NCBI GenBank assembly: GCA_965228065.1
Contig: OZ245788.1
Coordinates: forward strand, 3,038,001 to 3,102,000
DNA from: Sphingobium_A sp965228065
Lineage (GTDB): Bacteria; Pseudomonadota; Alphaproteobacteria; Sphingomonadales; Sphingomonadaceae
DNA length: 64,000 nt
Direction of reading: 5' to 3'
Notes under the pieces: generated by a model
What the model saw: the letters and a program-made list of their open reading frames with translations, nothing else
Databases searched by the model: none
Told to the model about the DNA's origin: nothing
Part shown: positions 35,911 through 44,256 of the stretch, in pieces
How positions within the stretch are numbered: position 1 is the stretch's first letter
Layout: each line of letters begins with the position of its first letter
Made by a program: the position numbers and the translations under genes

Positions 35911-37142
35911 GGGGTGATCAGCATGCCCGCCAATGCCGCGCTCATCAGATTGGCGAGACTGCCGGCGATCAGCGCCTTGATGCCGAGCCGTGCGATCACC
36001 GGCCGCTGGTTGGGCGCCAGATTGCCGGTCACTGCCATCTGGATCGCGATCGAGCTGAAATTGGCGAAGCCGCACAGCGCGAAGGTGACGATCGCGACGG
36101 TCAACGGGGAGAGAGTGGCCTGGGTCGCACCGAGATGGATGAAGGCGACGAACTCGTTGAGCACGATCTTTTCGCCGAACAGTCCGCCGGCGCTCAGTGC
36201 CTCGTTCCATGGCACGTTGAGCAGGAACATGACCGGTGCGAAGACATAGCCGAGCAGCATCTGGAAGCTGAGTTCGGGATGGCCGAACAGTCCGCCGATC
36301 CCGCCCAATATGCCGTTGGCAAGCGCGACCAGCGCCACGAACGCCAGCACCATCGCGCCCACCGCCACTGCAAGCTTCACGCCGGTCTGCGCGCCCTGCG
36401 CGGCGGCCATGATGATATTGGCGGGTTTTTCCTCGTCATGAATCGAATCGACGAAGTCGATCGGCTCGACTTCCGCGTCGGCCGGATTGTCGGGCATCAT
36501 GATCTTCGCCATCAATATGCCGCCCGGGGCGGACATGAAGCTGGCAGCGAGCAGATAGTCAATCCGGATCCCCATCGCGGCATAGGCCGCCAGGATCGTG
36601 CCGGCGACGCCCGCCATGCCCGACGCCATGACGGTGAAGAGCTGCGCGGGAGTGAGGCCGGCCAGATAGGGGCGGATGACGAGCGGGGATTCGCTCTGCC
36701 CGACGAAGATGTTGGCCGCGGCGCACAGCGATTCCACCTTGGAAATGCCGATCACCTTGCGGATGCCGCCGCCGACCCATTTCACGACGAACTGCATGAC
36801 GTTCAGATAATAGAGGATCGAGATCAAGGCCGCGAAGAAGATGATCACGGGCAAGGCGGCGATCGCGAAGCTGTTGCCGCCCACCTCGGGCGAGGCCAGC
36901 GGGCCGAAGATGAAGTTCGTGCCTTCCCTGGAATAGCCCAGCAGGTGCGACACGCCGTTGGACAGGGCGCCGATAAAAGCGCGTCCGGCGGGCACGTAGA
37001 GCACCAGCACCGCAATCGCCGCCTGGAGCGCGAAGGCGGCACCAACGACGCGCAGGCGGATGTGGCGCCGGTTCGACGACAATGCGACGGCGATCGCGAG
37101 AATGACGGCAATGCCGGCGATGCCGATCAGGAATCTGGTCAT
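35907..37142 (-). CDS. nupC: Concentrative nucleoside transporter NupC family
   Basis: This 411-residue inner-membrane symporter moves nucleosides with a cation. About ten hydrophobic segments are seen. The CNT signature appears in NIFVGQSESPLVIRPYLAG and in SGMAGVAGTILAAYAAMG; the C-terminal part contains FALCGFANFSSIAIQ. ATG 37142 gives the normal family N-terminus MTRFLIGIAGIAVIL. An earlier start at 37271 would add a non-membrane leader that I consider spurious. It is the first gene of the pyrimidine operon and overlaps deoC. An A/T-rich stretch with two GTTAA sites lies upstream. Confidence 0.93.
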   Translation of the reverse strand: MTRFLIGIAGIAVILAIAVALSSNRRHIRLRVVGAAFALQAAIAVLVLYVPAGRAFIGALSNGVSHLLGYSREGTNFIFGPLASPEVGGNSFAIAALPVIIFFAALISILYYLNVMQFVVKWVGGGIRKVIGISKVESLCAAANIFVGQSESPLVIRPYLAGLTPAQLFTVMASGMAGVAGTILAAYAAMGIRIDYLLAASFMSAPGGILMAKIMMPDNPADAEVEPIDFVDSIHDEEKPANIIMAAAQGAQTGVKLAVAVGAMVLAFVALVALANGILGGIGGLFGHPELSFQMLLGYVFAPVMFLLNVPWNEALSAGGLFGEKIVLNEFVAFIHLGATQATLSPLTVAIVTFALCGFANFSSIAIQMAVTGNLAPNQRPVIARLGIKALIAGSLANLMSAALAGMLITP

Positions 37143-37326
37143 GCGGTGAAATGGTCCCCAGGCTGGCGGCAAGCGCCCTTGAGGGTCTTGTTTGCCGATA
37201 TGCACAGAAACGCAAGGGGGCTCCGTTTCGGGGCTCTGCGGCGCGTTGGCGTCCCAAAGCGGTACGGACAAAGGTTAACCCTTTTTAACGCTTTTCAATG
37301 GTGAATGACTCGTTAACTTTCTCGCC

Positions 37327-37491
37327 ATGGAACCCGCGATCGCATTTGCCAACGATGCTGCCCGCCACCCGGTACGCCGCGGTTTTCCGCCACCTGCGAT
37401 CTATGTGCCGCCGAGACTCGGCAATGACCTGCGGTTGTTCCTGATGACCTATGCGGCCGGGTTTGTCGTGATCTACGGATTGATCGCCTAA
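37327..37491 (+). CDS. Small single-span membrane protein, unknown
   Basis: This is a 54-residue reading frame, MEPAIAFANDAARHPV at the N-terminus, then RRGFPPPAIYVPPRLGN and a C-terminal membrane-like segment LFLMTYAAGFVVIYGLIA. The hydrophobic segment and the basic, proline-rich preceding region make chance unlikely. The codon pattern (G/C third positions) fits neighbouring genes. There is no clear ribosome site, so it may be leaderless. It diverges from nupC and converges with an MFS carrier; the inverted repeat at 37534 lies after its stop. The function is unknown. Confidence 0.6.
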   Translation: MEPAIAFANDAARHPVRRGFPPPAIYVPPRLGNDLRLFLMTYAAGFVVIYGLIA

Positions 37492-37533
37492 CTATTGTCG
37501 TCGGCGCTTAAGACTCTATCGCTGACCTATCCC

Positions 37534-37626
37534 ATCCGTTCGGGCTGAGCTTGTCGAAGCCCTGTCCTTCCTGGGCACCGGCGCCGAAGAAAAGGCAGGA
37601 CTTCGACAAGCTCAGCCCGAACGGAT
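37534..37626. repeat. Dispersed sphingomonad inverted repeat, copy 1
   Basis: Perfectly complementary 26-base arms (37534-37559 and 37601-37626) contain GGGCTGAGCTTGTCGAAG and its complement, around a variable 41-base centre. The copy sits in the convergent gap between the small membrane protein gene and an MFS gene. The same element recurs at 39774 and 47690. Confidence 0.9.
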
Positions 37627-37648
37627 AGCGGCTATCGAGTGATTCCGA

Positions 37649-39217
37649 TCAGATCATCTCACCCGCCGCCCGCGCGCGATCCGCGCGGCTGGCTTCTGCG
37701 GCGGGGAGCAGGCGGTAGGCCATGATCGCGGCGCCCAGCGCGAGCGGTACGGTTGCCAGCAATGAGAGCATGCCGACCGCGAGGTTGCCGGTCAGCGTCG
37801 AGACATAGCCCGCAAGATACGGGCCCAGCGCCAGGCCGAGCAATGTCGTGCCGATGAAGAAGGTCGCGGTCGCGGTGCCGCGCATGCGCGGCAACACAAG
37901 ATCCTGCGTCGTCGCGGCGGCGGCGCCGAGCGCGGCGCTTGCCAGCACCTGCGCGGGCAGGATGATCGCATAGAAGACCGGCAGGCTCTGCGTGGTGAAG
38001 CCGAGTATCATCAGCGGCACCGGGGCGACCGAAGCGAAGATCACCACCGCCATGCGGCCCGCGGGATTGGTGCGGCGCAGGCGGTCGGCGATACGTCCGC
38101 CGGCAACCACGCCCAGGAAGCCGCCGAGCGCGCCCGATCCGCCGATGATGAAGCCTGCCTCAGCGGCGGGGGCGTCGAGCACACGCATCGCATAGGGTGC
38201 CGCCCAGAAGCTCATCGCATAGGCCATGAAGGCGTTGAGGCCATAAGCGAAGACGGTGAGGATGAAGGCGGGGGTACCGACGATCAGGCGGAAGGTGGGC
38301 AGGTCGCGGGCCTTGAGCGCGGTCGCCCAGCTGAACACCGCATAGACGCCCAGCCCGACCGCGGACCATTGCTGCCAGCTTGAGGTAAGCCGGATGAGCC
38401 ACCAGGAAACGAGGCAGACGATGATCGCCGCGACGACATTGATCGCAAGCGCCCGAACGCCGCGCGACGCGGCGTAGACGAAGGTCAGCGGCGGAACGAT
38501 CGTCATGAGTTCGGTCAGAAACTCACGGAACGGATGTTTGGACGGGGGCGTGACGACGCCTTCGATCAGGCCGCGGATCGGCTCGCGCAAGGTCGAGACC
38601 CACAGCGCGACGAGCAGGCCGGGGATGCCGACCGCCATGAAGGCCGCTTGCCAGCCGACGAGCCCGAGCGGCCCCCCGGCGGGATAGGCGGCGTTCCAGT
38701 TCTTGACGATCAGCCCGCCGATGAACAGCGACAGGCCGCCGCCGAGGTAGAGGCCGGCCGAATAGATGGCGAGCGCGGTCGCGCGTTTCTCGCGCGGGAA
38801 ATAGTCGGAGATCAGCGAATAGGCCGATGGGCTGGCGGTTGCCTCGCCGATGCCGACGCCGATCCGCGCGGCGGCGAGCTGCGTGCCGCTGCGTGCGAAG
38901 CCCGACAACGCGGTCATCGCCGACCACAAGGCGAGCCCTGCGGTCATCAGCCGGACGCGGTGCCAATTGTCGGCCAGCCGGCCGAGCGGAATGCCGAATA
39001 GCGAATAGAAGACGCCGAACGCGGTGCCGTAGAGGAAACCGAGATCGGCGTCGGTCAGGTTGAGGTCGCGTTTGATGTCTTCGGCCAGGATGCTCAGGAT
39101 CTGGCGATCGATGAAATTGAGCATGTAGACGAGCACGAGGACGCTCAGCATGTACCAGGCGTAGCGCTCGCTCGGCAGTGCCGGCTGGGCGGTCTGGTTG
39201 TCCTGCGTCCCCGTCAC
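37649..39217 (-). CDS. MFS transporter (Spns/spinster-like)
   Basis: This 522-residue major facilitator carrier has twelve membrane segments. The segment FIDRQILSILAEDIKRDLNL near residue 40 and GRLADNWHRVRLM, the A-like motif between helices 2 and 3, are typical of the spinster-type branch abundant in sphingomonads. Substrates of this branch are mostly unknown; lipids, drugs or organic acids are proposed. The start is GTG 39217 with GGAGGG upstream. It is monocistronic, and divergent from the phosphatase gene, with a 64-base gap for both promoters. Confidence 0.9.
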   Translation of the reverse strand: MTGTQDNQTAQPALPSERYAWYMLSVLVLVYMLNFIDRQILSILAEDIKRDLNLTDADLGFLYGTAFGVFYSLFGIPLGRLADNWHRVRLMTAGLALWSAMTALSGFARSGTQLAAARIGVGIGEATASPSAYSLISDYFPREKRATALAIYSAGLYLGGGLSLFIGGLIVKNWNAAYPAGGPLGLVGWQAAFMAVGIPGLLVALWVSTLREPIRGLIEGVVTPPSKHPFREFLTELMTIVPPLTFVYAASRGVRALAINVVAAIIVCLVSWWLIRLTSSWQQWSAVGLGVYAVFSWATALKARDLPTFRLIVGTPAFILTVFAYGLNAFMAYAMSFWAAPYAMRVLDAPAAEAGFIIGGSGALGGFLGVVAGGRIADRLRRTNPAGRMAVVIFASVAPVPLMILGFTTQSLPVFYAIILPAQVLASAALGAAAATTQDLVLPRMRGTATATFFIGTTLLGLALGPYLAGYVSTLTGNLAVGMLSLLATVPLALGAAIMAYRLLPAAEASRADRARAAGEMI

Positions 39218-39281
39218 GCCACCCTCCCGATTGTTCTTGTCTTGGCAGAGGGCTAGCAGAGGCCCGAAGAAAGGGAAATCA

Positions 39282-39749
39282 TTGACCGTTCATGTGCTTT
39301 TCGTCTGCCTGGGCAATATCTGCCGCTCACCGCTGGCTGAAGCGGCCTTTCGGGTGGAGGCCGAGCGGATCGGCCTGGATGCGGAAGCGGATTCTGCAGG
39401 GACGGGCGACTGGCATGTCGGCAATCCGCCCGACCGGCGTGCCCAGGCGGCGGCATTGCGCAACGGCGTCGATATCTCCGGCCTCCGTGCCCGGCAGGTC
39501 GGCGCCGAGGATTTTCGACACTTCGACCATATCGTGGCGCTGGACGAGAGCAATCTGCGCAACCTGAAAAAGCTCAGTCCGACCAACGCGCACGCGACGT
39601 TGAGCCTGCTGCTCGATCATGTGCCGGGGCGTGGCGGCCAGGCTGTTGCCGATCCCTATTATGGCGATGATGCCGGGTTCGACGTGACCTGGGCCGACGT
39701 GACTGTGGGGGCGAAGGGGCTGGCGGAGCGGATCGCTCGGGGAGATTGA
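39282..39749 (+). CDS. Low-molecular-weight protein-tyrosine phosphatase
   Basis: This 155-residue phosphatase has the P-loop VCLGNICRSPLAEAAF near the N-terminus, with nucleophilic Cys in the C-x5-R-S signature. The general acid Asp lies in the family's D-P-Y segment, here VADPYYGDDAGFD. TTG 39282 is preferred because the protein then begins a few residues before the P-loop as in all members, and AAGGGAAA lies upstream. A longer frame from 39198 adds an implausible leader inside the MFS start. It may dephosphorylate tyrosine kinases of polysaccharide export, but no such genes are in the window. Confidence 0.93.
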   Translation: MTVHVLFVCLGNICRSPLAEAAFRVEAERIGLDAEADSAGTGDWHVGNPPDRRAQAAALRNGVDISGLRARQVGAEDFRHFDHIVALDESNLRNLKKLSPTNAHATLSLLLDHVPGRGGQAVADPYYGDDAGFDVTWADVTVGAKGLAERIARGD

Positions 39750-39773
39750 AGGCCTTAGGCTACCAACCTCAAG

Positions 39774-39863
39774 CCGTTCGGGCTGAGCTTGTCGAAGCCC
39801 TGTCTTTTTCTTCGGCACCGGCGTCCAGGAAGGACGGGGCTTCGACAAGCTCAGCCCGAACGG
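39774..39863. repeat. Dispersed sphingomonad inverted repeat, copy 2
   Basis: Arms 39774-39797 and 39840-39863 pair over 24 bases and carry the same core as copy 1. The copy occupies the convergent gap between the tyrosine phosphatase gene and thpR. It ends 8 bases before the stop of thpR, so it would form at the 3' end of both transcripts. Confidence 0.9.
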
Positions 39864-39871
39864 AAGAGTGT

Positions 39872-40405
39872 TTAACCCAATGCGTAGCGCTCGACCAACT
39901 CGTAGCGCGCGCCTTCGCCGCCGAGCGTGGATTCGTAGAGGCCGAAATGGGTGACGGGGAAGGGCTCGCTCGACAGCCCGCCATGAAGCGTAGCGAAACC
40001 CGACAGATCGCCGGCGCCGCGGGTGAAGCGGGCCAGCGTGATATGCGGCTGGAAGGCGCGGGGCTCGGGCTCAAGCCCGGCGCGGACCATCGCCTGATCG
40101 ATCCGGCGATGGAGGGCGGCGACCGCGTCATGCGGCCGGACGCCGGCCCATAATGTGTCGATCCGCCCCTTGCGGTCGAAGGTGCCGACACCCGACACGG
40201 CAAGCTGGAACGGCGGATGGCGGACACTGCCGAGCGCCGCAGCCACGTCTGTCGCGACATGGCGATCGACCTCGCCGATGAAGCGCAGGGTCAGGTGAAG
40301 CTGGTCGTCATCCTGCCAGCGTGCGCCGGCGATGCCGCCCATGAGGGCGAGCAACTCGGCCCGGATCGCAGCGGGCGGACGAAGGGCGACGAAGAGTCTG
40401 TACAC
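39872..40405 (-). CDS. thpR: RNA 2',3'-cyclic phosphodiesterase ThpR
   Basis: This 177-residue 2H-phosphoesterase opens 2',3'-cyclic phosphate ends of RNA, and is also known as a 2'-5' RNA ligase. The two hallmark H-x-T-x motifs are present: HLTLRFIGEVDRH and HITLARFTRG. The N-terminus MYRLFVALRPP is typical and defines the start. The protein is full length and single-gene, converging with the phosphatase gene at the inverted repeat. A role in RNA repair or tRNA-fragment processing is expected. Confidence 0.93.
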   Translation of the reverse strand: MYRLFVALRPPAAIRAELLALMGGIAGARWQDDDQLHLTLRFIGEVDRHVATDVAAALGSVRHPPFQLAVSGVGTFDRKGRIDTLWAGVRPHDAVAALHRRIDQAMVRAGLEPEPRAFQPHITLARFTRGAGDLSGFATLHGGLSSEPFPVTHFGLYESTLGGEGARYELVERYALG

Positions 40406-40528
40406 GGGCGATTGTTTCCAAATGTTTCTGGATTGGTTGCTTCGTCCGGTTTTCCTTGAATCGGACCCCGATTGCCACGATATTCACTTCATCCGGCAAA
40501 AATTGCTGGACAAAGGAGATGTATTTCA

Positions 40529-41272
40529 ATGGCTGACTGGTCTGATCCCCGGGCGACCGCCGCGCCTTTTCCCGCTTCGGCGGGTGCGCGCGATGCCGCA
40601 TATGATGCGGGACTGCGGTCGTACATGCTTTCCGTCTACAACTATATGGCGTCGGGCGTTCTGCTGACGGGCATCGTGGCGTTGCTGTTCTCGCGCGGCG
40701 GGATCGAATCGCCTGCGGCGACGATCCTGATGGCCGGCGGCCCGCTCGCCTGGCTCATCATGCTGGCGCCGCTCGGCTTCGTGATGGTGCTCAGCTTCGG
40801 CATCAACCGTCTTTCGACTGGCGCTGCACAGGCGCTGTTCTGGGCGTTCGCGACGGTGATGGGCCTGTCCATGTCCACCATCTTCCTGCGCTTCACCGGT
40901 GAATCGATCGCCACCACTTTCTTCGCGACGACGGCTGCCTTCGCTGGCCTCAGCCTGTTCGGCTACACCACGAAGAAGGATCTGAGCGGCTTCGGCACCT
41001 TCCTGATCATGGGTGTCGTCGGCATTCTGGTCGCGTCGATCATCAACATCTTCCTCCAGTCGAGTGTGATGTCGCTGGTGATCAGCATCGTAGGCGTGCT
41101 GCTGTTCGCGGGTCTTACGGCCTATGACACGCAGCGCATCAAGAGCATGTATGCGTATGTCGCGGGCACGGACATGATGGGCAAGACCGTGATCATGGGC
41201 GCGCTGTCGCTCTATCTGGACTTCGTCAACATGTTCACCTTCCTGCTCAACCTGATGGGCAGCCGCGACTGA
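40529..41272 (+). CDS. Bax inhibitor-1/YccA family membrane protein
   Basis: This 247-residue inner-membrane protein has about seven hydrophobic helices, starting with YMASGVLLTGIVALLF and ending in SLYLDFVNMFTFLLNLMG. The segment AYDTQRIKSMYAYVAG, with its aspartate, matches the conserved BI-1 region involved in calcium leak in homologues. The ATG is defined by AAAGGAGAT upstream; the cytoplasmic N-terminus (MADWSDPRATAAPFPASAG) is characteristic in alphaproteobacteria. A strong terminator follows at 41298. Its role in bacteria is uncertain; YccA modulates the FtsH protease in E. coli. Confidence 0.92.
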   Translation: MADWSDPRATAAPFPASAGARDAAYDAGLRSYMLSVYNYMASGVLLTGIVALLFSRGGIESPAATILMAGGPLAWLIMLAPLGFVMVLSFGINRLSTGAAQALFWAFATVMGLSMSTIFLRFTGESIATTFFATTAAFAGLSLFGYTTKKDLSGFGTFLIMGVVGILVASIINIFLQSSVMSLVISIVGVLLFAGLTAYDTQRIKSMYAYVAGTDMMGKTVIMGALSLYLDFVNMFTFLLNLMGSRD

Positions 41273-41297
41273 TCGCGGTAGCCTCAGGCTGACACAG

Positions 41298-41330
41298 AAA
41301 GGCCCGGTGGAGCGATCCACCGGGCCTTTT
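41298..41330. terminator. Intrinsic terminator, bidirectional
   Basis: A 13-base stem AAAGGCCCGGTGG / CCACCGGGCCTTT flanks a 6-base loop and is followed on the plus strand by TCTTTT. The A residues on the left give a T tract for the minus strand. It separates the BI-1 family gene from the convergent GST gene. Confidence 0.9.
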
Positions 41331-41377
41331 CTTTTGAGCGGGAGAGCGGGCTGGTACCGGCTTTTCCAAACAGACGC

Positions 41378-41995
41378 TCAGTCCTGCTTCGGCAGCAGCG
41401 CGTTGTCCTTCTCGTTGGCGCGCTGATAGGCGGGACGGGCGTGGAGCCGGGCGACATAGGTCTCAAAGGCTGTCCGCTTGGGCAGCGTGCCGAACTGAAG
41501 TCCCCAGCCGAGCTGCGATCCGACATAGACGTCGGCGGCGGTGAAGCTGTCGCCCGCGACATAATCACGCTCCGAGACGGCCTTTTCGAGTACGTCGACC
41601 ATCTGGTCGAAACTGCCATAACCGACCATTCGGCCCTGCTCGGCGGTTGGCGTCATGCCCATCGCCTTGTTGGTGACGGCCTGCTCCACCGGTCCTGCCG
41701 CGTAGAACAGCCAGCGGTAATAATCGGCGCGATCGTCGGTCGGGGGCGCCAGCCCGGCATCGGGAAAGGCGTCCGCCAGATAGGCGCAGATCGCGGCGCA
41801 TTCGGTGACGACCTTGTCGCCATGGCGGATCGCCGGAACCTTGCCCATCGGATTGATCGACAGATAGGGCTGCTGCTTCATCGTCGAGGCATAGTCGAGC
41901 ACCTGGGTCTCATAGGATGCGCCGGTTTCCTCCAGCATCCAGCGTGCGATCCGGCCGCGCGACATCGGGTTGGTATAGAAGGTCAGCTCGGCCAT
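41378..41995 (-). CDS. Glutathione S-transferase family protein
   Basis: This 205-residue GST has an N-terminal thioredoxin fold (AELTFYTNPMSRGRIARWML), the cis-proline segment MGKVPAIRHGD and TECAAICAYLADAFP, and a helical C-terminal domain containing FTAADVYVGSQLGWG. ATG 41995 is preceded by GAGGAGAGAGAC. An earlier frame to 42169 would cross the upstream Pho box region and lacks family similarity. It is the third GST of the window and is not closely similar to the other two. The substrate is unknown; detoxification or dehalogenation-type chemistry is possible. Confidence 0.9.
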   Translation of the reverse strand: MAELTFYTNPMSRGRIARWMLEETGASYETQVLDYASTMKQQPYLSINPMGKVPAIRHGDKVVTECAAICAYLADAFPDAGLAPPTDDRADYYRWLFYAAGPVEQAVTNKAMGMTPTAEQGRMVGYGSFDQMVDVLEKAVSERDYVAGDSFTAADVYVGSQLGWGLQFGTLPKRTAFETYVARLHARPAYQRANEKDNALLPKQD

Positions 41996-42140
41996 CGTCT
42001 CTCTCCTCGAACATAGGCGTCGGGTCGGACATGCCCGCGATGGGCGCGTGTCCGTTGCACTGCGCTGCTGACTGCGAAAGTAGCGCAGGATCGGATCGGG
42101 TTGAAGCATTGCGTGTCCGGGCGGCGATGATGTTTTCAGG

Positions 42141-42169
42141 CTGTCACGGCGTTGACGCGGAACTGTCAC
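42141..42169 (+). promoter_or_regulatory. Pho box (PhoB-binding site) upstream of phoX
   Basis: CTGTCAC occurs at 42141 and again at 42163, exactly 22 bases apart. A weaker match, TTGACGC, at 42152 keeps the 11-base period. This is the direct-repeat layout of PhoB sites. It points in the direction of phoX and ends 95 bases before its ATG, so activation under phosphate limitation is expected. Confidence 0.8.
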
Positions 42170-42264
42170 GACGGCTTCGCGGCGCCGTCATCCCTCATCG
42201 CTAACGACGCTGCAGCGCTCCCGCGCTTCCGATTCATCGTGTTCAAATTAGGGGGATATCCTAC

Positions 42265-44136
42265 ATGTCGCATCTGACCGACGAGGCGCGCGCACCATAT
42301 CGCGATGCCGAAGGCTCGATCACCGTTCCCGGCCAGTCGCTCGAGGAGCTGGTGGCCGCCAATCCCGCCCGCCGTTCGATACTCAAGAGCTTCGGCATGA
42401 TCTCTGCGCTTAGCCTTGCCGGCGGTCTTGCCGCGTGTTCGGACGACGACACGACAACCCCGACGCCCACCCCGACGCCGACTCCCACCCCGACGCCCAC
42501 GCCGACACCGGTCAGCTACTCGGTCGATTTCACCGCCGTTGCGGCCAACCAGGACGACAAGGTTACCGTTCCGACCGGCTATGTCGCCGAAGTCCTGTTC
42601 TCGGCGGGTGACGCGGTCGTTCCCGGCGCGACTGCCTGGTCGGCGGGCACGTTCCTGGATTCTGCCGCGGCCGAGAAGGTCGCCGGCGGCAACCATGACG
42701 GCATGCATCTTTTCGATCACCCGACGCTTGCTGCCAATCAGGGCGGCCTGCTCGTGATCAACCACGAATTGCCCGACTACAACATCCTGTTCGCCAGCAA
42801 GTCGTACAATGCGGCGACCGCGACGCCCGAGCAGAAGAAGATCGCGCTTTCGGCGGTTGGCGTCTCGGTGATCGAGGTCACCAAGGCCAGCGACGGCAAA
42901 TGGTCGGTCAACAAGGCTTCGACCTTCAACAAGCGCTATACCGGCAACAGCATCTTCCGCGTCGGCGGCCCTGCGTCAGGCATCGTCGGCACCAGCGTCG
43001 TCGGCACGCTGAACAATTGCGCGAACGGCAACACGCCTTGGGGCACGTACCTGACGTGTGAAGAATCGACCGACAACTATCTCGATCCGACCCGTCCGGC
43101 CGTCGGTTATGGCTGGGTGGTCGAGATCGATCCGCGCAACGAGCTTGCCGAACCGACCAAGCGCACCGCGATGGGCCGGTTCGATCACGAGAACGTCGCC
43201 TATCTGGCCGATACGGGCAACCGCGTGGCTTTCTACATGGGCGACGACGGCACGCCGGGCTGCATCTACAAGTTCATCCCGAGCCGCGCCTTTTCGCCGA
43301 CCAACCGCGCGGCCAACACCGACCTGCTCGACAGCGGCACGCTCTACGTCGCCCGCTTCAAGGCGGACGGCACCGGCGACTGGATCGAACTGACCCAGGG
43401 CAAGAACGGCCTGGTGAATGGTGCGGTCGATCCGGGCAACGTCTCGCAGGGGCCGCAGACCCCGGCGACCTTCAACTTCGCGACCCAGGCGGACGTGCTG
43501 ATCAACACCAAGGTGGCCGCACGCGTCGCCGGCGGCACGGTCATGGATCGTCCCGAGTGGATCACGGTCGCTCCGGACAAGTCGATCTATTGCACGCTCA
43601 CCAACAATTCGGGTCGTCGCGTCGTCGACACCGCCAATCCGCGCGTCACCAACCTGCACGGCCACATCATCAAGTGGAAGGAAAACGGAGACTCGCCGCT
43701 GGCGACCAGCTTCACCTGGAGCATCTTCCTGCTCGCGGGCGATCCCTCGCTGGCGAGCGGCGGCGACAATCTGGTCGGCAACATCGTCGGCGACACCTTC
43801 TCCAGCCCTGACGGCATCCGCGTCGATCCGCAGGGCCGGCTCTGGGTGCAGACCGATCACTCGGTTCCCGGCAATTCGGGCGTCTCCGGCAAGACCATCG
43901 ACGGCACCTTCGGGTATAACGCGATGTTCTATCTCGATCAGACTACCAAGCGCTCGCGTCGCTTCCTGGTCGGCCCGGCGGGCAACGAGATCACCGGCAT
44001 CGCCTATTCGCCCGACCTGACGACCTTCTTCGTCAACGTTCAGCACCCGACGGGCAACTGGCCGGAAGCGGGCAAGGAGCCGCGCTCCTCGACCGTGGTC
44101 ATCCGTCGCACCGACGGAAAGCCCGTCGGCGCCTGA
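42265..44136 (+). CDS. phoX: PhoX-family alkaline phosphatase, Tat-exported
   Basis: This 623-residue protein of the PhoX/DUF839 family releases phosphate from phosphoesters outside the cytoplasm using calcium and iron. A twin-arginine signal is seen as NPARRSILKSFGM, followed by a hydrophobic stretch and LAAC-SDDD. Cys58 may therefore be lipidated. A run of Thr-Pro repeats (about residues 65-82) links it to the catalytic domain. The PhoX signature NTPWGTYLTCEES is present, as is the HENVAY-type segment and a C-terminal TGIAYSPDLTTFFVNVQHP. It sits behind a clear Pho box and before a strong terminator, so it is probably monocistronic and phosphate-starvation induced. Confidence 0.93.
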   Translation: MSHLTDEARAPYRDAEGSITVPGQSLEELVAANPARRSILKSFGMISALSLAGGLAACSDDDTTTPTPTPTPTPTPTPTPTPVSYSVDFTAVAANQDDKVTVPTGYVAEVLFSAGDAVVPGATAWSAGTFLDSAAAEKVAGGNHDGMHLFDHPTLAANQGGLLVINHELPDYNILFASKSYNAATATPEQKKIALSAVGVSVIEVTKASDGKWSVNKASTFNKRYTGNSIFRVGGPASGIVGTSVVGTLNNCANGNTPWGTYLTCEESTDNYLDPTRPAVGYGWVVEIDPRNELAEPTKRTAMGRFDHENVAYLADTGNRVAFYMGDDGTPGCIYKFIPSRAFSPTNRAANTDLLDSGTLYVARFKADGTGDWIELTQGKNGLVNGAVDPGNVSQGPQTPATFNFATQADVLINTKVAARVAGGTVMDRPEWITVAPDKSIYCTLTNNSGRRVVDTANPRVTNLHGHIIKWKENGDSPLATSFTWSIFLLAGDPSLASGGDNLVGNIVGDTFSSPDGIRVDPQGRLWVQTDHSVPGNSGVSGKTIDGTFGYNAMFYLDQTTKRSRRFLVGPAGNEITGIAYSPDLTTFFVNVQHPTGNWPEAGKEPRSSTVVIRRTDGKPVGA

Positions 44137-44162
44137 ACTATCGTTCCCGATGTAACAGGGGA

Positions 44163-44195
44163 GGGGGCGGCGCGTATTGCCGCCCCCGTTTTTTT
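44163..44195 (+). terminator. Intrinsic terminator of phoX
   Basis: The stem GGGGGCGGC / GCCGCCCCC (44163-44187) encloses a 7-base loop and is followed by G and seven T residues. It lies 27 bases beyond the phoX stop. Confidence 0.93.
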
Positions 44196-44256
44196 GTACC
44201 GGTTGCCGCCGGGCGCGTTCCTGCCTAACCAGATTCCTCATGTCTGGAGGGTGCTC

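Noticed and set aside
37272..37320. Sequence with TTAA-type half sites resembling a CtrA box upstream of nupC and the small gene
   Set aside because: The two TTAA boxes are 6 and not 7 bases apart, and no cell-cycle gene is nearby.
42457..42510. Short tandem repeat that could be mistaken for a CRISPR or satellite
   Set aside because: It is in frame and encodes the Thr-Pro stalk of PhoX. There are no spacers.
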